Source of the DNA: Avena insularis
Taxonomy: Eukaryota; Streptophyta; Magnoliopsida; Poales; Poaceae
Direction: 5' to 3'
Length of the DNA stretch: 64,000 bases
NCBI GenBank assembly: GCA_023614405.1
Contig: CM042688.1
Coordinates: 378,435,331-378,499,330, forward strand
The number at the start of each line of letters is the position of its first letter. Position 1 is the first letter of the stretch. Below, piece after piece: positions 23,891 through 37,404 of this stretch. Under the pieces are notes generated by a model. That model was not told the origin of the DNA and did no database searches. It saw nothing but the letters and a program-made list of their open reading frames with translations. A program made the translations under genes and the position numbers.

Positions 23891-26800
23891 ATGATCTAGG
23901 TCGGTGACGACGTTTTCAACGAAATATCAATGCATCTGGACACTACCAGTGTTGGGTCCGCAGCATAGAAAACAAAAAATTCCTACGGTGTGAACTACAC
24001 GCCAAGATCTATCTACTAGGTACAAAGCAACGGGTGGACATACATCCAATGAGAACTTACCCTCGTAGACAACAAGCTTTGTTAACGAGTAGGAACTCGT
24101 GGTTGATGTAGTCGTACACTTGCCGATCTCAAGATCGTGATGAAGTCCAGCAGGTCCGGCTCCAGCACGTCCATCAGATCTAGCTCCAGCACCACCAAGT
24201 CCAGCACCGCAAAGCAGCGGTGCATCCGTGATCGCACACACGTCCGGTACCCCGACAACCTCCATCCCTCGCTCTAGCAAAGTAGTGGAAGTAATAACTC
24301 CTTTCCAGATAAAGCCACCGGGAACGTGTATCTCGCTAATCCGAGACCATGGGGAAATAATACTAGAGGGGGAGAGAGATCCTTCACAAGGAGGTGTGGG
24401 TGAGAAATGAGGGGGGTGGCCTTTTATAGGAGGAGGGGGGGTGCCCCTCCTTCATGGCCGGCGCATGGAGGAGGTGACTCTTCACCTCCTCCATTCATGT
24501 GGTGGTAACTCCCTCCACATAAATTTGCCCCTTCACATTCTCTTTTAAAGTCTCCACTTTAAATGCATTAAATTTCTCCAAATTTAATGCTCTCTCATTT
24601 AATAAAACTCTTTTATTATTTTTATTCAGAATTTTGTTAATTACTTTAATTAACAAACATTCACATAAAACCCCCTGCAACATTTCAATATTACATGCAG
24701 AACCAATTTCAGCAATTTCACCCGAAACAGTTTTGGTGTCTATTGAAATAATTCCAGCGCTTTCTTAAATCTTTATCTGAAACATATTTGCTCCAAATGG
24801 TGTCGGTATCCCTTAAGTGTGTCACCCTACGGTTCACGAATAATGCAGACATGATCGAGACCCCTCTCCGATCAATAATCAGCAGCTGGACCTGGAGATC
24901 CATACTGACTCCTACACATTCAATGATGACTTCTGTGATCGTGAGAACCTTTAACGCTAGTAACTAAATCCATTTGTCCCGCGATATATTACATGTCCGA
25001 GATTCGATCATCGGTATCTCCATACCTAGTTTGATCCCATTACCGACATGTACTCTTTTCTCGTTCCCGTGATATAACATTCTAGTGATCACATCACTTG
25101 CTTGCAAGCTATTTCAATGTGATATCACCAAGAGGGCCCAAAGTATATCTATTCGTCATCGGGATTCACAAATTCCACTCTTGATCCATGAGCCTCAACA
25201 TAACACCTTCGTAGCACTGAACCCATCTTTATAGTCACCCTGTTACGGTGTGACGTTTGATGTTATCAAGATACTCTTCCGGTGTTAGCAATTAACATGA
25301 TCTCATGGTCTAAGGATAAAGATTACTTCATATGATGTTATAGCAATATAAACATAATGACTTTGATCGTAATGCTATACTTCGGATGAATGTTCATCAC
25401 ATCATTCCACCAATGGTGTGACCTTGTTATTAACTACATCCAATGTCCATGATCAGGAAACCTTGATCAGCTTGTTAATCAACAAGCTAGTCTATAAGAG
25501 AGGCATAACTAGGAACCCTTTTTGTTTATTAAACACACATGTATTGATGTTTCCGATCAATACAATTCTAGCATGTAAAATAAACATTTATCATAAACAT
25601 GGAATAAGATAATAACCACTTTATTATTGCCTCTCGGGCATATTCCCTTCTGTCTCCCACTTGCACTAGAGTCAATAATCTAGTTTGAAAAACTTTGCGT
25701 ATTGAACACCTATGGCTTTCTGGTGTTGCATATATGCAATTGCTAGTGGTTAATAATATCCGTCACAATATCTCAACTTTGGAACTCATCCAAATCCATC
25801 ATGGAACATCCTTTCCATTATATTGTGCCACCCATAGTCTAAATTGAGATAAATTTAATTTGTATCTTGTGACAAAACTAGTATCAATGTAACACTTTAC
25901 AATGAACTACCTTTAACTATTTGTCACTTATACATTATATATTCTTAGTTCTTCCAAAGCTCATAAGAATATCTTTACTATTGTCCAATGATCATGTTAT
26001 GAATCATCCTGGTATATGCTCATAACATTTAGAGAATAGGACATTCTGGATATAGACATATCATGGTATAATCGATCAAAATCTTCATGTGATTTTACTC
26101 ACCAAGTGTTGAAACACTTGAATTTTGATACAATCCTTTCCATGCCGCAAGAACCTTTCTTGTTGTTTCCATATTGAACCCTTTCAATATCTCATATATG
26201 TATGTCTGGCACAACCATATTAGCGCCTTAATCTATCCATATAGATATTGATGCCTAATATTCCGGGTTTGCCCAAGTCTTTCATCGAAATCTTATTTTA
26301 ATGAAATTATTAACTTATGTCAATACAAGATACATCATTTCCAATCAACAATATGTCCTCTACATAATGTATTAGAAATATGTCTCAGCGCTCCCACTTA
26401 ATTTCTTGCAAATGCAAGCATCTTCATCATCTTCGATGAATTTAAACTCTTTTAACAGTTTCATCATGGTGAAGATTCCAACTCCGCTATGCTTACTTCA
26501 ACTATTGAAGTTTACATGCCCTTTTAGCACCCTTTGAATTAACAAAACCCTTCGGACCATGTCATGTACATGTCCTAGGTTACCGTTCTATTAGAAGAAC
26601 CTTGTTTTGTTTATTCAACTACCATATACCAAATTATATGTAGTGGTTGCTACATTAATCCGTCAAGACTATATATCGCTATGAAAGATCAAATCTTGTC
26701 ATAGTCAACTCCTTGAACATTGTCGTAAACTTCTTTCCGACATGTCGACTATTTCATAGATGTTAAACATCCATGTCTTATTTCTTTATAGATCCAAACA

Positions 26801-29800
26801 CGACCGATAGGCTTCACGCCTTTCCGGAGGGTTTTCCAAGTTCAGAAACTTGTTTTCTCGTGTATGGATACTATCACGGATTCTATGACTTCTAGTCATT
26901 TTACGGAGTCATGGCCCATCATCGCTTCTTTGCATGTAGTCGGTTCATCATTGTCAAAACAATAACGACTTGCTTATCAAATCTTACTATTTGATTCTTA
27001 CCGACCCACATGGTTCTATAGGAACTCTAATCTCCGAGATCACACATTTTGTAATCACGAGAGCCATGAGCATTGTGGCCGCCACCGGGACACTTTCCAG
27101 CGCTGCACTACTTATCACATATAGATAAGGTTCAACAACCTTATCAAAGTTCTATTGGCCTCCGACTTAACTTTTCATGAAAAATTCCTTCTCAAGAAAC
27201 TTGACGTTCCAAGTAACAAACTCTTTTGTCCTCGGTGTTATGGAGAAATTCCCAAAAAATTCTTTGGGATAACCGACAAAGACGTGCTTATCTGACTTTG
27301 GTTGTAAACATTTTACTTATGCATAGCATACCAAAATTTGAGAAAAGACAATTTGGGTTTTATCCCAAACCATACTCGTATGGTGTCATTTCAATGGATC
27401 ACGCTGGTGCTCTTTTCAGTGTAAAAGCGGTAGTCTCTAAAGCTTCAAGCTTTAAAACATAATGGCAGTTTTATAAATGACACCTTTGATCTTACCATGT
27501 CAAACATGGTTTGATTTCATCTCTCGAATATGCCATACTCCTATGGTTTATCCGGAAAACACAAATCATGGAACAATTCCTCAAATCTTAGGTGTTTTGC
27601 TAAACCTGTAACTCAAATATCTTCCATTATGATCAAATCATAAACTCTTTTATTTTCTTGTTACAATGATTTTCCACTTCATCTTGAAAGTCTTTGAACA
27701 ACTTTCAAATGTTTCATACTTCTTCCTTATTAAGTAAATATACAGATATATTCACTCAAATTTTTGAAGAAAGCATATGAAGCAAAAAGATCCATCACAT
27801 ATGGCTACACATAATGGACTATGCACATCAGCATGCACAATTTCCAATAAGCTAGTCATTCGTTCCTCTCTGGCCTATGGACGGAGTTTCAATTATCTCG
27901 AGGAAAGTCTCACATGGGTCAATTGATCAAAATCAAAAGACTCCAAAAATCCATCAACATGGAGTTTCTTCATGTTTTATTTCCAATATAATTTAAAACA
28001 GCGATGTCACTTCATAAGTGATCTTTTAATCATTTGTCTTGTGACATTTTAGCAATAATGTTTATGGATGTGATTTCTCCCACTAGACTTGTAAAAGTTC
28101 ATCCATCCTTTATGGAATACGGTAATTTATTTGAACAACCATTGTTCTCATAATACCGGAACAAAATATCAATTATTTAGACAAAGCTTGAAGGCTTGGT
28201 TTGATGACAACGAAAAACACAATAACACTTTATTTGTTTTCGATGAACATCATCACTCATTCTCTTGGTAGTTACTTAGGCCATTGTAGTTCATGAATTG
28301 TGTTGTCCTGTATGACACTTCATACCAACCAATTCGGTATCCAATACCGGTATCCAATACCTAAGAACCACATTGTTTAACAAGCAAGGAATATAGCCAT
28401 AACATGTATATCTTCTATATACCTAAGTTGGACATCTCCAACCTTTTATTTTCTGCCAAATATTTTATAGATTCTCTTTCAGCAATTCCTTTTCTTTTAA
28501 AAGAATCTATCAACATCAATAGTGGTGTCATCAACATGACACATGGTACAAAGCGTATATAGTCAAATACTAATACCTTTGGACTTGCACTTTGAAGTGG
28601 ATCACCGTCATCAAATGTTTGGTGTTCTTTCAAAAATCCATTCTTTAGTAATCTATTAGTGCAGTAAACATTTTACTTACATCTTCTATTCATCCTTATC
28701 ATGACAACTTTCATGATCAAGCTACTATAGCTTATAAGGAAGAATCACGAGTATAATATCAGTTCCCAAAACCTTTTTGGTAGATTCGGATGCCTGGCAT
28801 CTCCATCCTTCACAAATTATCATACAATATGAGAACATGTATTTTACTAAATTATACTCTATCATAATGCAACCAAAACATTGTTTCAGATATCACAATA
28901 TCTTTCACACATGATGGTTTCTGAAACAATTTCCAGCTCCAATATAATCTTGATATTAAAACAACTTTTTGAATATCAATAATCATGGAGGCAAACATGA
29001 TACTTTAGATACTAACATTGGAATTCTTACTCTTGATTTAATACTACTTATTAAACTTCATGGAGTAAATAGAGTTTGCTGAAAGTTTGCAATAGGACTT
29101 ATAAACTTTAAATTGACATTCAAAACAATACGATACCAGTTTGTAAAGTAAATATCCAGAATTCTATAGTTCTATTATCTCAAATAAAAACTAAGCATAA
29201 GGTAGAAAACGAATGCCAATGACTACAACAAACTATGCAAATTCACTTTGATTTAATTTATGACAAATTTGGTTCGACTAATCTAAATTAGAAATGAACT
29301 CCCACTCAAAAACGACATCCCTCGTGCCTTTTTGGTGATTACATGAACCAAATCCACTACACCAAGTCCGATCATAAAGTGAGTTGATGTAGCTTCAAAG
29401 GCGAGCATCTATATGGGCATCATATCAACTATATGACTCATGCTTAACCTTTCGGTCCGTGTTCCGAGGCCATGTCTGTACATGCTAGGCTCGCCAAGTA
29501 AGAACCTTAGTACTCGCGTGTGTAAAACTGTCTTACACCCGTTTATATGAAAGCGTAGAGTCGAGTACACCCGATCATCACGTGATGTCTCGAAACATGA
29601 TCCACAAAACGGTGCATACTTAAGGAAGAACACATTTTTATCTTGATATCTAAATGAGGGATCATCTTACAATGCTACAGAAAGCGCCAAACTAGCAGTA
29701 TAAGATGCTAACATCTAATGTGTAAAGTGAGATGATATGGTCCATGCATTTGATCTCTATCATTTGCATCGTGGTATGATCTCTATCATTCCTTTGTGTG

Positions 29801-32566
29801 TAAGACCAAGGTCTATGGAACTTACACGTTGAGTGTGTTGTAAGAGTATCTATCATACATCTACTTACAACAATACCATATCAATACACTAGCCCAGCAA
29901 CGATCTAAACTAGACGCCTCTAATTTATCAATTGCAAGTTTTACGTGGCTTAGGGCTTTCGGAGATAGAACCGTTCTTACCTACGAACATGAACCACAAC
30001 GAGGATAACCAAATTATTAGCAACTCGTTGTAAATCAGATATTGACTATAGTAGGAGAGACAGACACCCGCCAGCAACTTATGCAAAACAAGTTGCATGT
30101 GAGTCATGGAACCGGTCTCATGTATGATGACCTGTAAGGTTGGTCCGGGCCGCTTCATCCCACTATGCCACCAATATCCAAAATACATAGAAGATGCAAT
30201 AACATGATCATCATCGCCCACATATCAACATATGTGTACTACCCGTGCTAAGCACCTACGCATAGATCAGGCTCTGATACCACTGTTGGGTCCACAGCAT
30301 AGAAAACAAAAAAATTCCTACGGTGTGAACAACACGCCAAGATCTATCTACTAGGTACAAAGCAACGGGTGGACATACATCCAATGAGAACTTACCCTCG
30401 TAGACAACGAGCTTTGTTAACGAGTAGGAACTCGTGGTTGATGTAGTCGTACACTTGCCGATCTCAAGATCATGATGAAGTCCAGCAGGTCCGGCTCCAG
30501 CACGTCCATCAGATCCAGCTCCAGCACCACCGAGTCCAGCACCACAAAGCAGCGGTGCATCCGTGATCGCACACACGTCCGGTACCCCGACAACCTCCGT
30601 CCCTCGCTCCAGCAAAGCAGCGGAAGCAGCAACTCCTTTCCAGATAAAGCCACCGGGAACATGTATCTCGCTAATCTGAGACCATGGGGAAATAATACTA
30701 GAGGGGGAGAGAGATCCTTCACAAGGAGGTGTGAGTGAGAAGTGAGGAGGGGGTGGCCTTTTATAGGAGGAGGGGGGTGCCCCTCCTTCATGGCCGGCGC
30801 ATGGAGGAGGTGACTCTTCACCTCCTCCATTCATGTGGTTGTAACTCCCTCCACATAAATTTGCCCCTTCACATTCTCCTTTAAAGTCTCCACTTTAAAT
30901 GCATTAAATTTCTCCAAATTTAATGCTCTCTCATTTAATAAAACTCTTTTATTATTTTTATTCATAATTTTGTTAATTACTTTAATTAACAAACATTCAC
31001 ATAAAACCCCCTGCAACATTTCAATATTACATGCAGAACCAATTTCAGAAATTTCACCCGAAACAGTTTCGGTGTCTATTGAAATAATTCCAGTGCTTTC
31101 TTAAATCTTTATCTGAAACATATTAGCTCCAAATGGTGTCGGTATCCCTTAAGTGTGTCACCCTACGGTTCGCGAATAATGCAGACATGATCGAGACCCC
31201 TCTCCGATCAATAATCAATGACGGGACCTGGAGATCCATACTGACTCCTACACATTCAACGATGACTTCTGTGATCGTGAGAACCTTTAACGCTAGTAAC
31301 TAAATCCCTTTGTACCGCGATATATTACATGTCCGAGATTCGATCATCGGTATCTCCATACCTAGTTTGATCTCGTTACCGACATGTACTCTTTTCTCGT
31401 TCTCGTGATATAACATTCTAGTGATCACATCACTTGCTTGCAAGCTATTTCAATGTGATATCACCGAGAGGGCCCAGAGTATATCTATCCTTCATCGGGA
31501 TTGACAAATTCCACTCTTGATCCATGAGCCTCAACATAACACCTTCGTAGCACTGAACCCATCTTTATAGTCACCCTGTTACGGTGTGACGTTTGATGTT
31601 ATCAAGATACTCTTTCGGTGTTAGCAATTAACATGATCTCATGGTCTAAGGATAAAGATTAATTCGTATGATGTTATAGCAATATAAACATAATGACTTT
31701 GATCGTAATGCTATACTTCGGATGAATGTTCATCACATCATTCTACCAATGGTGTGACCTTGTTATTAACAACATCCAATGTCCATGATCAGGAAACCTT
31801 GATCATCTTGTTAATCTACAAGCTAGTCTATAAGAGAGGCATAACTAGGAACCCTTTTTGTTTATTAAACACACATGTATTAATGTTTCCGATCAATACA
31901 ATTCTAGCATGTAAAATAAACATTTATCATAAACATGGAATAAGATAATAACCACTTTATTATTGCCTCTCGGGCATATTCCCTTCAACCAGCACCGCTC
32001 GGCTAGCTGCATGCTCAAAGGAGCTGTAGCGCCAAGTCGTAGGTGGAAAAGGTAGCAGATGCCCCAACGACCACTACGGGACATTCGTCCCCTACAAGGA
32101 CATCTACGACCACATAATCTGGTGCTTTCACGGCCAGCAGGTCTGCATGAAGCCTGGATGTGATTTCATCACCTCATCAGTAGAGCTAACTCCTATGGTA
32201 GAGCTCGTCCGCCACCTCAGAGTTTCCCACTCGAGGACTGTGCCCATGATGCCCTATAACCACAAACACTGGGAGTCGTCTAAGTCGGTGCCCACAAGAG
32301 GCTCGCGGAGAGCACATATCATCGGCATCGGGAAAGAGGGCACTGTGTTTGTCGCCCAAATTGATGGGCACTCCACGGACATCGTCATATCCCCCAGGTT
32401 CATTAGGTAAGGGACGTGCAAATTGTCGTGCTACAAGGTAAAGCTTTGGTTGCTGTCTATGTGGCATGAGCTCCATGCGGTCGAAATGGTGGTGACATCT
32501 GAGCTGACGAGCAGGCCATCATTGGCCGAAGTCACCCTTGAAGGGCTCAGGTCGTACCTGTTGTAA
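23891..32566 (+). pseudogene. F-box protein pseudogene split by a copia element (unit B)
   Basis: Same gene as at 6,271-14,935: 5' part 23,900-23,949, and 3' part from 31,993 to the stop at 32,564-32,566. The shared nonsense codons are TAG 23,897-23,899, TAG 32,027-32,029 (in KEL-stop-RQVV, where canonical F-boxes have Trp) and TAA 32,407-32,409. This copy keeps CAG at 32,138-32,140 where unit A has TAG, so it has one fewer lesion. The frame between the stops is long and open (for example HYGTFVPYKDIYDHIIWCF), which suggests a gene that died comparatively recently. Confidence 0.75.
23950..31987 (-). mobile_element. Angela/BARE-type copia LTR retrotransposon (unit B)
   Basis: Duplicate of the unit A element: 8,038 bp with 3' LTR 23,950-25,651, 5' LTR 30,284-31,987, primer-binding site 30,270-30,282, and the same ACCAG duplication (23,945-23,949 and 31,988-31,992). 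The interior is equally decayed, with the same reverse-transcriptase relics. It lacks several changes private to the unit A 5' LTR, for example it keeps aaagtctccac where A has aaagagtccac. Confidence 0.92.
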
Positions 32567-33721
32567 CTATAGTGTTACCTAGAAGTTTATAAACCGTTCG
32601 CCGGAATTCCCTATGGATTAGGAGTATTACATCGACAAGTTTCAAAAGTGATATAAAACATCTAAATATTCTTTGTGATGATCCAATGTTAATATATGTA
32701 ACGTCGTACTAATTAATTACTACTTTATGTTGGTGACAGATTCAATTTGTATGGGGAGAGGTGGAACTAGTTTGCAGCAATGTATACCTATTTCCAATGT
32801 ACACTGCTGACATAGTGGGCCCACAGGCGACGGTGTGACAAGGAAAGCATAATAGGCAGGAAAGAAAACACTACCCGGACAGCACTTGACACGCTGTTGC
32901 GTTATGCCGAGTATTTTGTATGGAGGTCTTAACTTGCTACTGCTAATCTATTTTGTAGTAATACATATGTACTGGTACTTGTTCAGATCGACCGATCGAG
33001 TGCTGAATATGTACTCTCTTTCCTTTTGAGTCATGGCCTTGCTACAACTATTGAATTTCAATGTCTGCATTGCTAAATCTGTCATTTCTTTTGGCCATTG
33101 TCTGTTCTGCTGAATTGGTCACTTTGAAATGTTGTTGAATCTATCAAGTCGTGCTGAATATGAACTAGGAATATGTAGATATTTTTTCTGTCTTATTATG
33201 TACTGCTCAATCTTCAGATGCTACTCAATCTGTCAAGTGTTATGTCATTAATATTACTAAGGTATTTTCTAGAACTAATACTGATGTACTGGTACTTGTT
33301 TAGATCAAGTGCATTAGATGGTCTTGCTTTCCTTTTTAAACTTGGCTTTGTCACAATCTAGATGAGGCTTGGGCATTTTGGGACGCATATATGATGGTCA
33401 CACTGGTATTGATGTGAAGAGGAGGTATGCATACAAAAGCATACTTGATCGTCAGTTTTTCTTGCTCCAATGATCGAGTGTGTTTGGAGAAAAGGGCAAA
33501 ATGATCGTGTGACAAGGTTTTTAGAGCTGAAACATGAACGGGTTCTCTCTGTACTGCTATTGAGTTTCAGTGTCTATATAGCTGAAAGAGTCACTTTGGA
33601 ATGGTGCAGAATCGGTCAAGTGCTGCTGAATATGAACTAGGAATCTATCGATATTTTTCTATCTTATTATGTACTACTGGATCTCTCAAATGCTACTAAA
33701 TTTGTAAAAAAATTATGTCGC

Positions 33722-34060
33722 TGCTACTGGGATACTTGCACTAAAGCTTTTTCCTGTGTGTCATCAGAATCGTTGGATGTGTTTTGGATAGAAATGAGAG
33801 GGTACCAAGTGAAGTCATTGGATACCAGTCCAGTTTTGGCGCACGCGGTCTGTGTCCCTTGTTCTTTAGATATTTTTACACAAATATATGTCAACAGAAT
33901 TATCGCCTTTTTCCTCCGGTAGTGAGGTATGTGTTCTGAATCCGGCCAAGCCATAGCACAATTCAAATTTTACTAAAGAGGAGGTAAAATCTAGCCCATT
34001 TAGCCCCTCTTTAGCCCTGAACAATTTAAATTGGCCTTGTAGGGGTCAGGGGACTTGCTG
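33722..34060 (-). repeat. Inverted-repeat arm, left-hand type (B/C junction)
   Basis: Copy of the 16,085-16,425 arm, inverted relative to 35,805-36,135. Together they bracket the array at 34,385-35,505. Confidence 0.75.
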
Positions 34061-34384
34061 ACGACAACCTATTTAAATATTTATCAAGGAGCCCATGGAG
34101 AATAGCGCATGGAGTATACACTATAATAAAATTTTCCTTCCGCAACGACTTGGCCCGACAGTCATCATAGAAGGCACGTCTTCGGCGACGAAATTCTCGG
34201 TCGGTTGTGGCCTATGGAAAACTTTTTTCCCGGTTTCGCGGCCCTCTACTACGACGGATCTGCTAAAAACATGGAGGAAGCTCAGCTGGCGCGTGGCAGA
34301 AGCAAGATTTTTGTTTCCTCGTGCGATGTTGACTCGCCAAATTCTTTTGAGTCGTATGGGTCCCAGACATCAGTGTCTCTAGCA

Positions 34385-35505
34385 GACCATACTTTTCGGT
34401 CGTGCCTCACTGATTTGAACTCGATAATGTTGCTCGATGCGTCTGCCAGTTAGTTAGGCTGCTAGGTCCCACATGTTAGCCTCTCATTAGAAGGACTGTG
34501 TGTATGATGGATTTTTTTCCTTCGCTCGCGCTACCCTGTTCCAAAGTTGATAGCGCTGCTCGATGCATCTACCATTTAATCAACCTCTTGGGACCCACAT
34601 CTCATCCTCTCATTAGAAGAAACATGTGTATAATGGAATTTTTCCCTTGGCTATTGCCTCCCTTTTTTCAACTCGATAACGTTACTCGATCTATCTGCCG
34701 TCTAGCTACGCTACTGGGTCCTCCATGTCAGCCTCACATTATAAGAATCGTGTGTATGATGGAATTTTTTCTTCGCTCGCGCTACCCTATTCTGAACTTG
34801 ATAGCGTTGCTCGATGCATCTATCGTTTAATCAAACTCCTAGACCCCACATGTCATCCATTCATTAGAAGAAACGTGTGTATGATAAAAAAAATTCCTCG
34901 GTCGCACCTCCGTGTTCCGAACTTGATAGCATTGCTCACTGCATCTACCATTTAATCATGATGCAGGGCCCCACCCCCACATGTCATCCACGCATTAGAA
35001 GAAACATGTGTATGATGGAATTTTTGCTCTCGGTCGTGCCTCTGTGTTTCGAACTTGATAGCGTTGCTCGATGCGTCAGCCTTTTTCCAGGCTGCTGAGT
35101 CCCCCATGTGAGCCTCTCATTAGTAGAAATGTGTGCATCCTGGACTTTTTTCTCACTCGCGCCTCCCTGTTTCGAACTTGGCAACGTCGCTCAAGGCAGA
35201 ACATGTATAAGGCTGTGCTACTGGGTCCCACATGCCGGTCTCTCTGTATATCAAACATGAGTATGATGGACTTTTTTCAGCCACGTCCGCTATTTTGACC
35301 TTGGCAATGTTGCTCGATGTGGCAGCCGTGTATGGTCTTACTGCTGAGGCCCCCATGTCACCCTCTTTGGTATGTTCTGGTAGGTGGGTCCCTGATGCCA
35401 GCCTCTCTGTACAAGTATTTAACTTTTTTTTCAAACCCGACCATTAAACTCGAGGGATGTTGCAGGCTGGTGGGTCCGTGATGTCAGCCTCTCCGTAATG
35501 CGATA
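34385..35505. repeat. ~125-bp minisatellite array at the B/C unit junction
   Basis: Collinear with the array at 16,745-17,870: same monomer order and number, with scattered substitutions such as an A-run replacing part of the T-run near 34,886. Monomer-by-monomer correspondence shows the array was copied as part of the 17.6 kb segment. Confidence 0.88.
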
Positions 35506-37081
35506 TTAAAAAGTAAACGCTTTCTCAAGAAAAGTAAACCCAAGATATATATAAATATGTACAAACAGTGGATTCGAACGAAAGACGTTCAAATCAAATC
35601 AAATAGACATAAACTGAGTGTTTTTCCACAATACCAAAGATACTAATAGAAATTGAATCATTAAACATGTATTAGTACTACAACTTATGAATCAATCTTA
35701 TAAAAATATTGTTGTGCTTCCATGTTATCTCTCTTAAATTAAAAGAGCAGTGCTACTGGAACCTCGATATATAAAAAGCATGGATTAGTTTCTTAAAAAC
35801 ATGGGTAGGCAGAGTTTTTTTAGAGGTGGGGGGTAATGCCAAAAAGATCAAATTAAAAAGTTTTTAGGCTATGGTCAATGGTCTCCTATCTCAACTTTCA
35901 CTAGGTTGTGTCTCGCCAGATTCAAACACAGACCTCTTCGAGGGAGGAAAAAAGTGATAATTCCTTTGACATATATTCATGTAAAATATCTAATGAACAC
36001 ACACCACATGCACCAAAACAGAGCTGGTATCCAATGACTTCACTTGGTGAAATCACGTTGTATATGTTTACCCTCTCATCTCTGTCCAAAATGAATCCAA
36101 TGGTTCTGATGACAGAAAGGCAAAATCTCTAGAGAAAGCATATATGATCAATGGAGATAAGATAATCGAATAATTAATTACAATAGCATGTGGCCAAAGA
36201 GCTAGATAGCTAGGAAGTTCATGAACATCATGCCACATTCAAGGCAGCGAGATACATCGACCTTGACCGTTCTTCCAATAGTAAGTTTGGTTGTTTTCTG
36301 GAACTTGATCCACTTAGAAGTAGCTGCCAAGCGCCCATCAGTTGAGTTAATGGTGTAGCATCCCTTGATTCGCAATCCTTTGCTCTGCATTGTGAAGACT
36401 ATTGTGTCCTTTCGTCTATCCTGGAGTTTCTTTGTGGCACTCTTAGGAAATTTCTGAGTCAAAGCAAGAGATAGACGCATAATTACTAAGAGCAATGCAA
36501 TGAATCATGTGAAACTTGAGAAGACATTCAGAACAGTTTATCTGCCACCATATACTCACAAACATAATCCGGCGCGACCTTGTGATGACACATGTGTAGG
36601 ATATGGTCTAACAAGGTGCTGCCCGGGGTGATGAAGGAGCTTGTGCCGGTGCATGTGCTGGGGCTAGTGCAGGTGCAGGAGATGGTGACACTAATTGTAG
36701 AGGGGCTGGTGTAGGAGCCAGAAGACCCAGAACCGGTGTCGGCGCCAGCAGCTTGATGCTAGATTCCTACGAGGGTAGCTAAAGGTATCGCAGGGATGGT
36801 AGAGGCAGATGAGAAGCGTACAAGAAAAATGGTCTCTTATACAATAGTTACTCACAAGATAGTGATCAGAGGATATGCTGAGTATACAAGAAAATTAAGT
36901 TACTACCTCGATTCTTTCTACTTAGGTCAACATGTGCCAGAGCAGGAACTAGGGCTAATGTCGTTGGGGGTGCGAGCAGCTTGGTGTTGGTTACCTTCTA
37001 AGGGTTAGGTAAGGAGACTGCAGGAGTGGTCAGAGAGGCATATGAGATGTGGACAGGCAAAATGGTTTCTTATACAACTGT
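35274..37081. repeat. Partial third copy of the segment (unit C)
   Basis: Collinear with positions 1-1,814 of unit A (offset about 35,273) and clearly more diverged, especially beyond 35,760. It runs through the minisatellite tail, inverted-repeat arm and minus-strand B3 exon. Similarity stops after the stretch reading ttatacaact. There units A and B continue into a different exon-like block and then the gypsy remnant, whereas C continues into further exon-like repeats of the B3 gene. C may preserve the arrangement from before the gypsy insertion. Confidence 0.85.
35805..36135 (+). repeat. Inverted-repeat arm, right-hand type (B/C junction)
   Basis: Third right-hand arm, noticeably more diverged than those in units A and B. 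It has a changed stop pattern and single-base losses (for example gtaaaatatc for gtaaaaatatc). Confidence 0.75.
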
Positions 37082-37250
37082 AACTCCTAGACATAGATGA
37101 GAGTATACAAGAAAATTAAGTTACTCCCTCTTCTTTCTCCTACTGAGGTCAATAGGTGTCATTGCAAGAACTAGGGCTGGTGCTAGTGCCGGTGCCAGCA
37201 GCTTGATGCTGGCACCCTTCTAAGTGTTACATAAGGGGAAGTGGACTGCA
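36202..37250 (-). pseudogene. B3-domain gene fragment, minus strand (unit C, least truncated)
   Basis: The terminal exon 36,202-36,453 has acceptor ctttgactcag and begins KFPKSATKKLQDRRKD. It ends with W.KF.KTTKLTIGRTVKVDV and VSRCLECGMMF, so all key positions of the B3-like half-domain are kept, but exact constraint cannot be judged by eye. Upstream on the minus strand there are exon-like blocks at about 36,632-36,790, 36,920-37,020 and a further block at 37,130-37,245 that units A and B lack. The last reads LEGCQHQAAGTGTSTSPSS and is homologous to the other blocks, pointing to tandem exon duplication in a Ser/Thr/Pro-rich linker. The gene's 5' part is cut off by the LTR starting at 37,405. 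Confidence 0.55.
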
Positions 37251-37404
37251 GAAGTGGTCAGGGTCATATGATGAGTAAAGACAATGGTGCAGAACAGTTA
37301 GTCGCAAGAAAATCATTAGAGGCTGTGATGAGTACATAATCAAATTAATTAGTACTACCTCTGTTCTTGGTCCTTCGGTCAACAGGTGTACGATGGTGTG
37401 CAAG
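37082..37404. other. Unit C sequence absent from units A and B
   Basis: Contains the extra exon-like repeat of the minus-strand B3 gene (about 37,130-37,245) and about 150 bp of unassigned sequence up to the LTR start at 37,405. Confidence 0.5.

Larger units (their letters stand above)
17637..35273. repeat. Tandem segmental duplication, unit B
   Basis: Second full copy of the 17.6 kb segment, in the same orientation and directly abutting unit A. It carries the same gypsy remnant (LTR 20,324-21,823) and the same copia insertion (23,950-31,987) with the same ACCAG target duplication, so those elements predate the duplication. It differs from unit A at gene-relevant sites: a 7-T run instead of 8-T in the B3 pseudogene, CAG instead of TAG in the F-box pseudogene, and an extra stop in the hydrophobic frame of the gypsy remnant. 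Confidence 0.95.
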
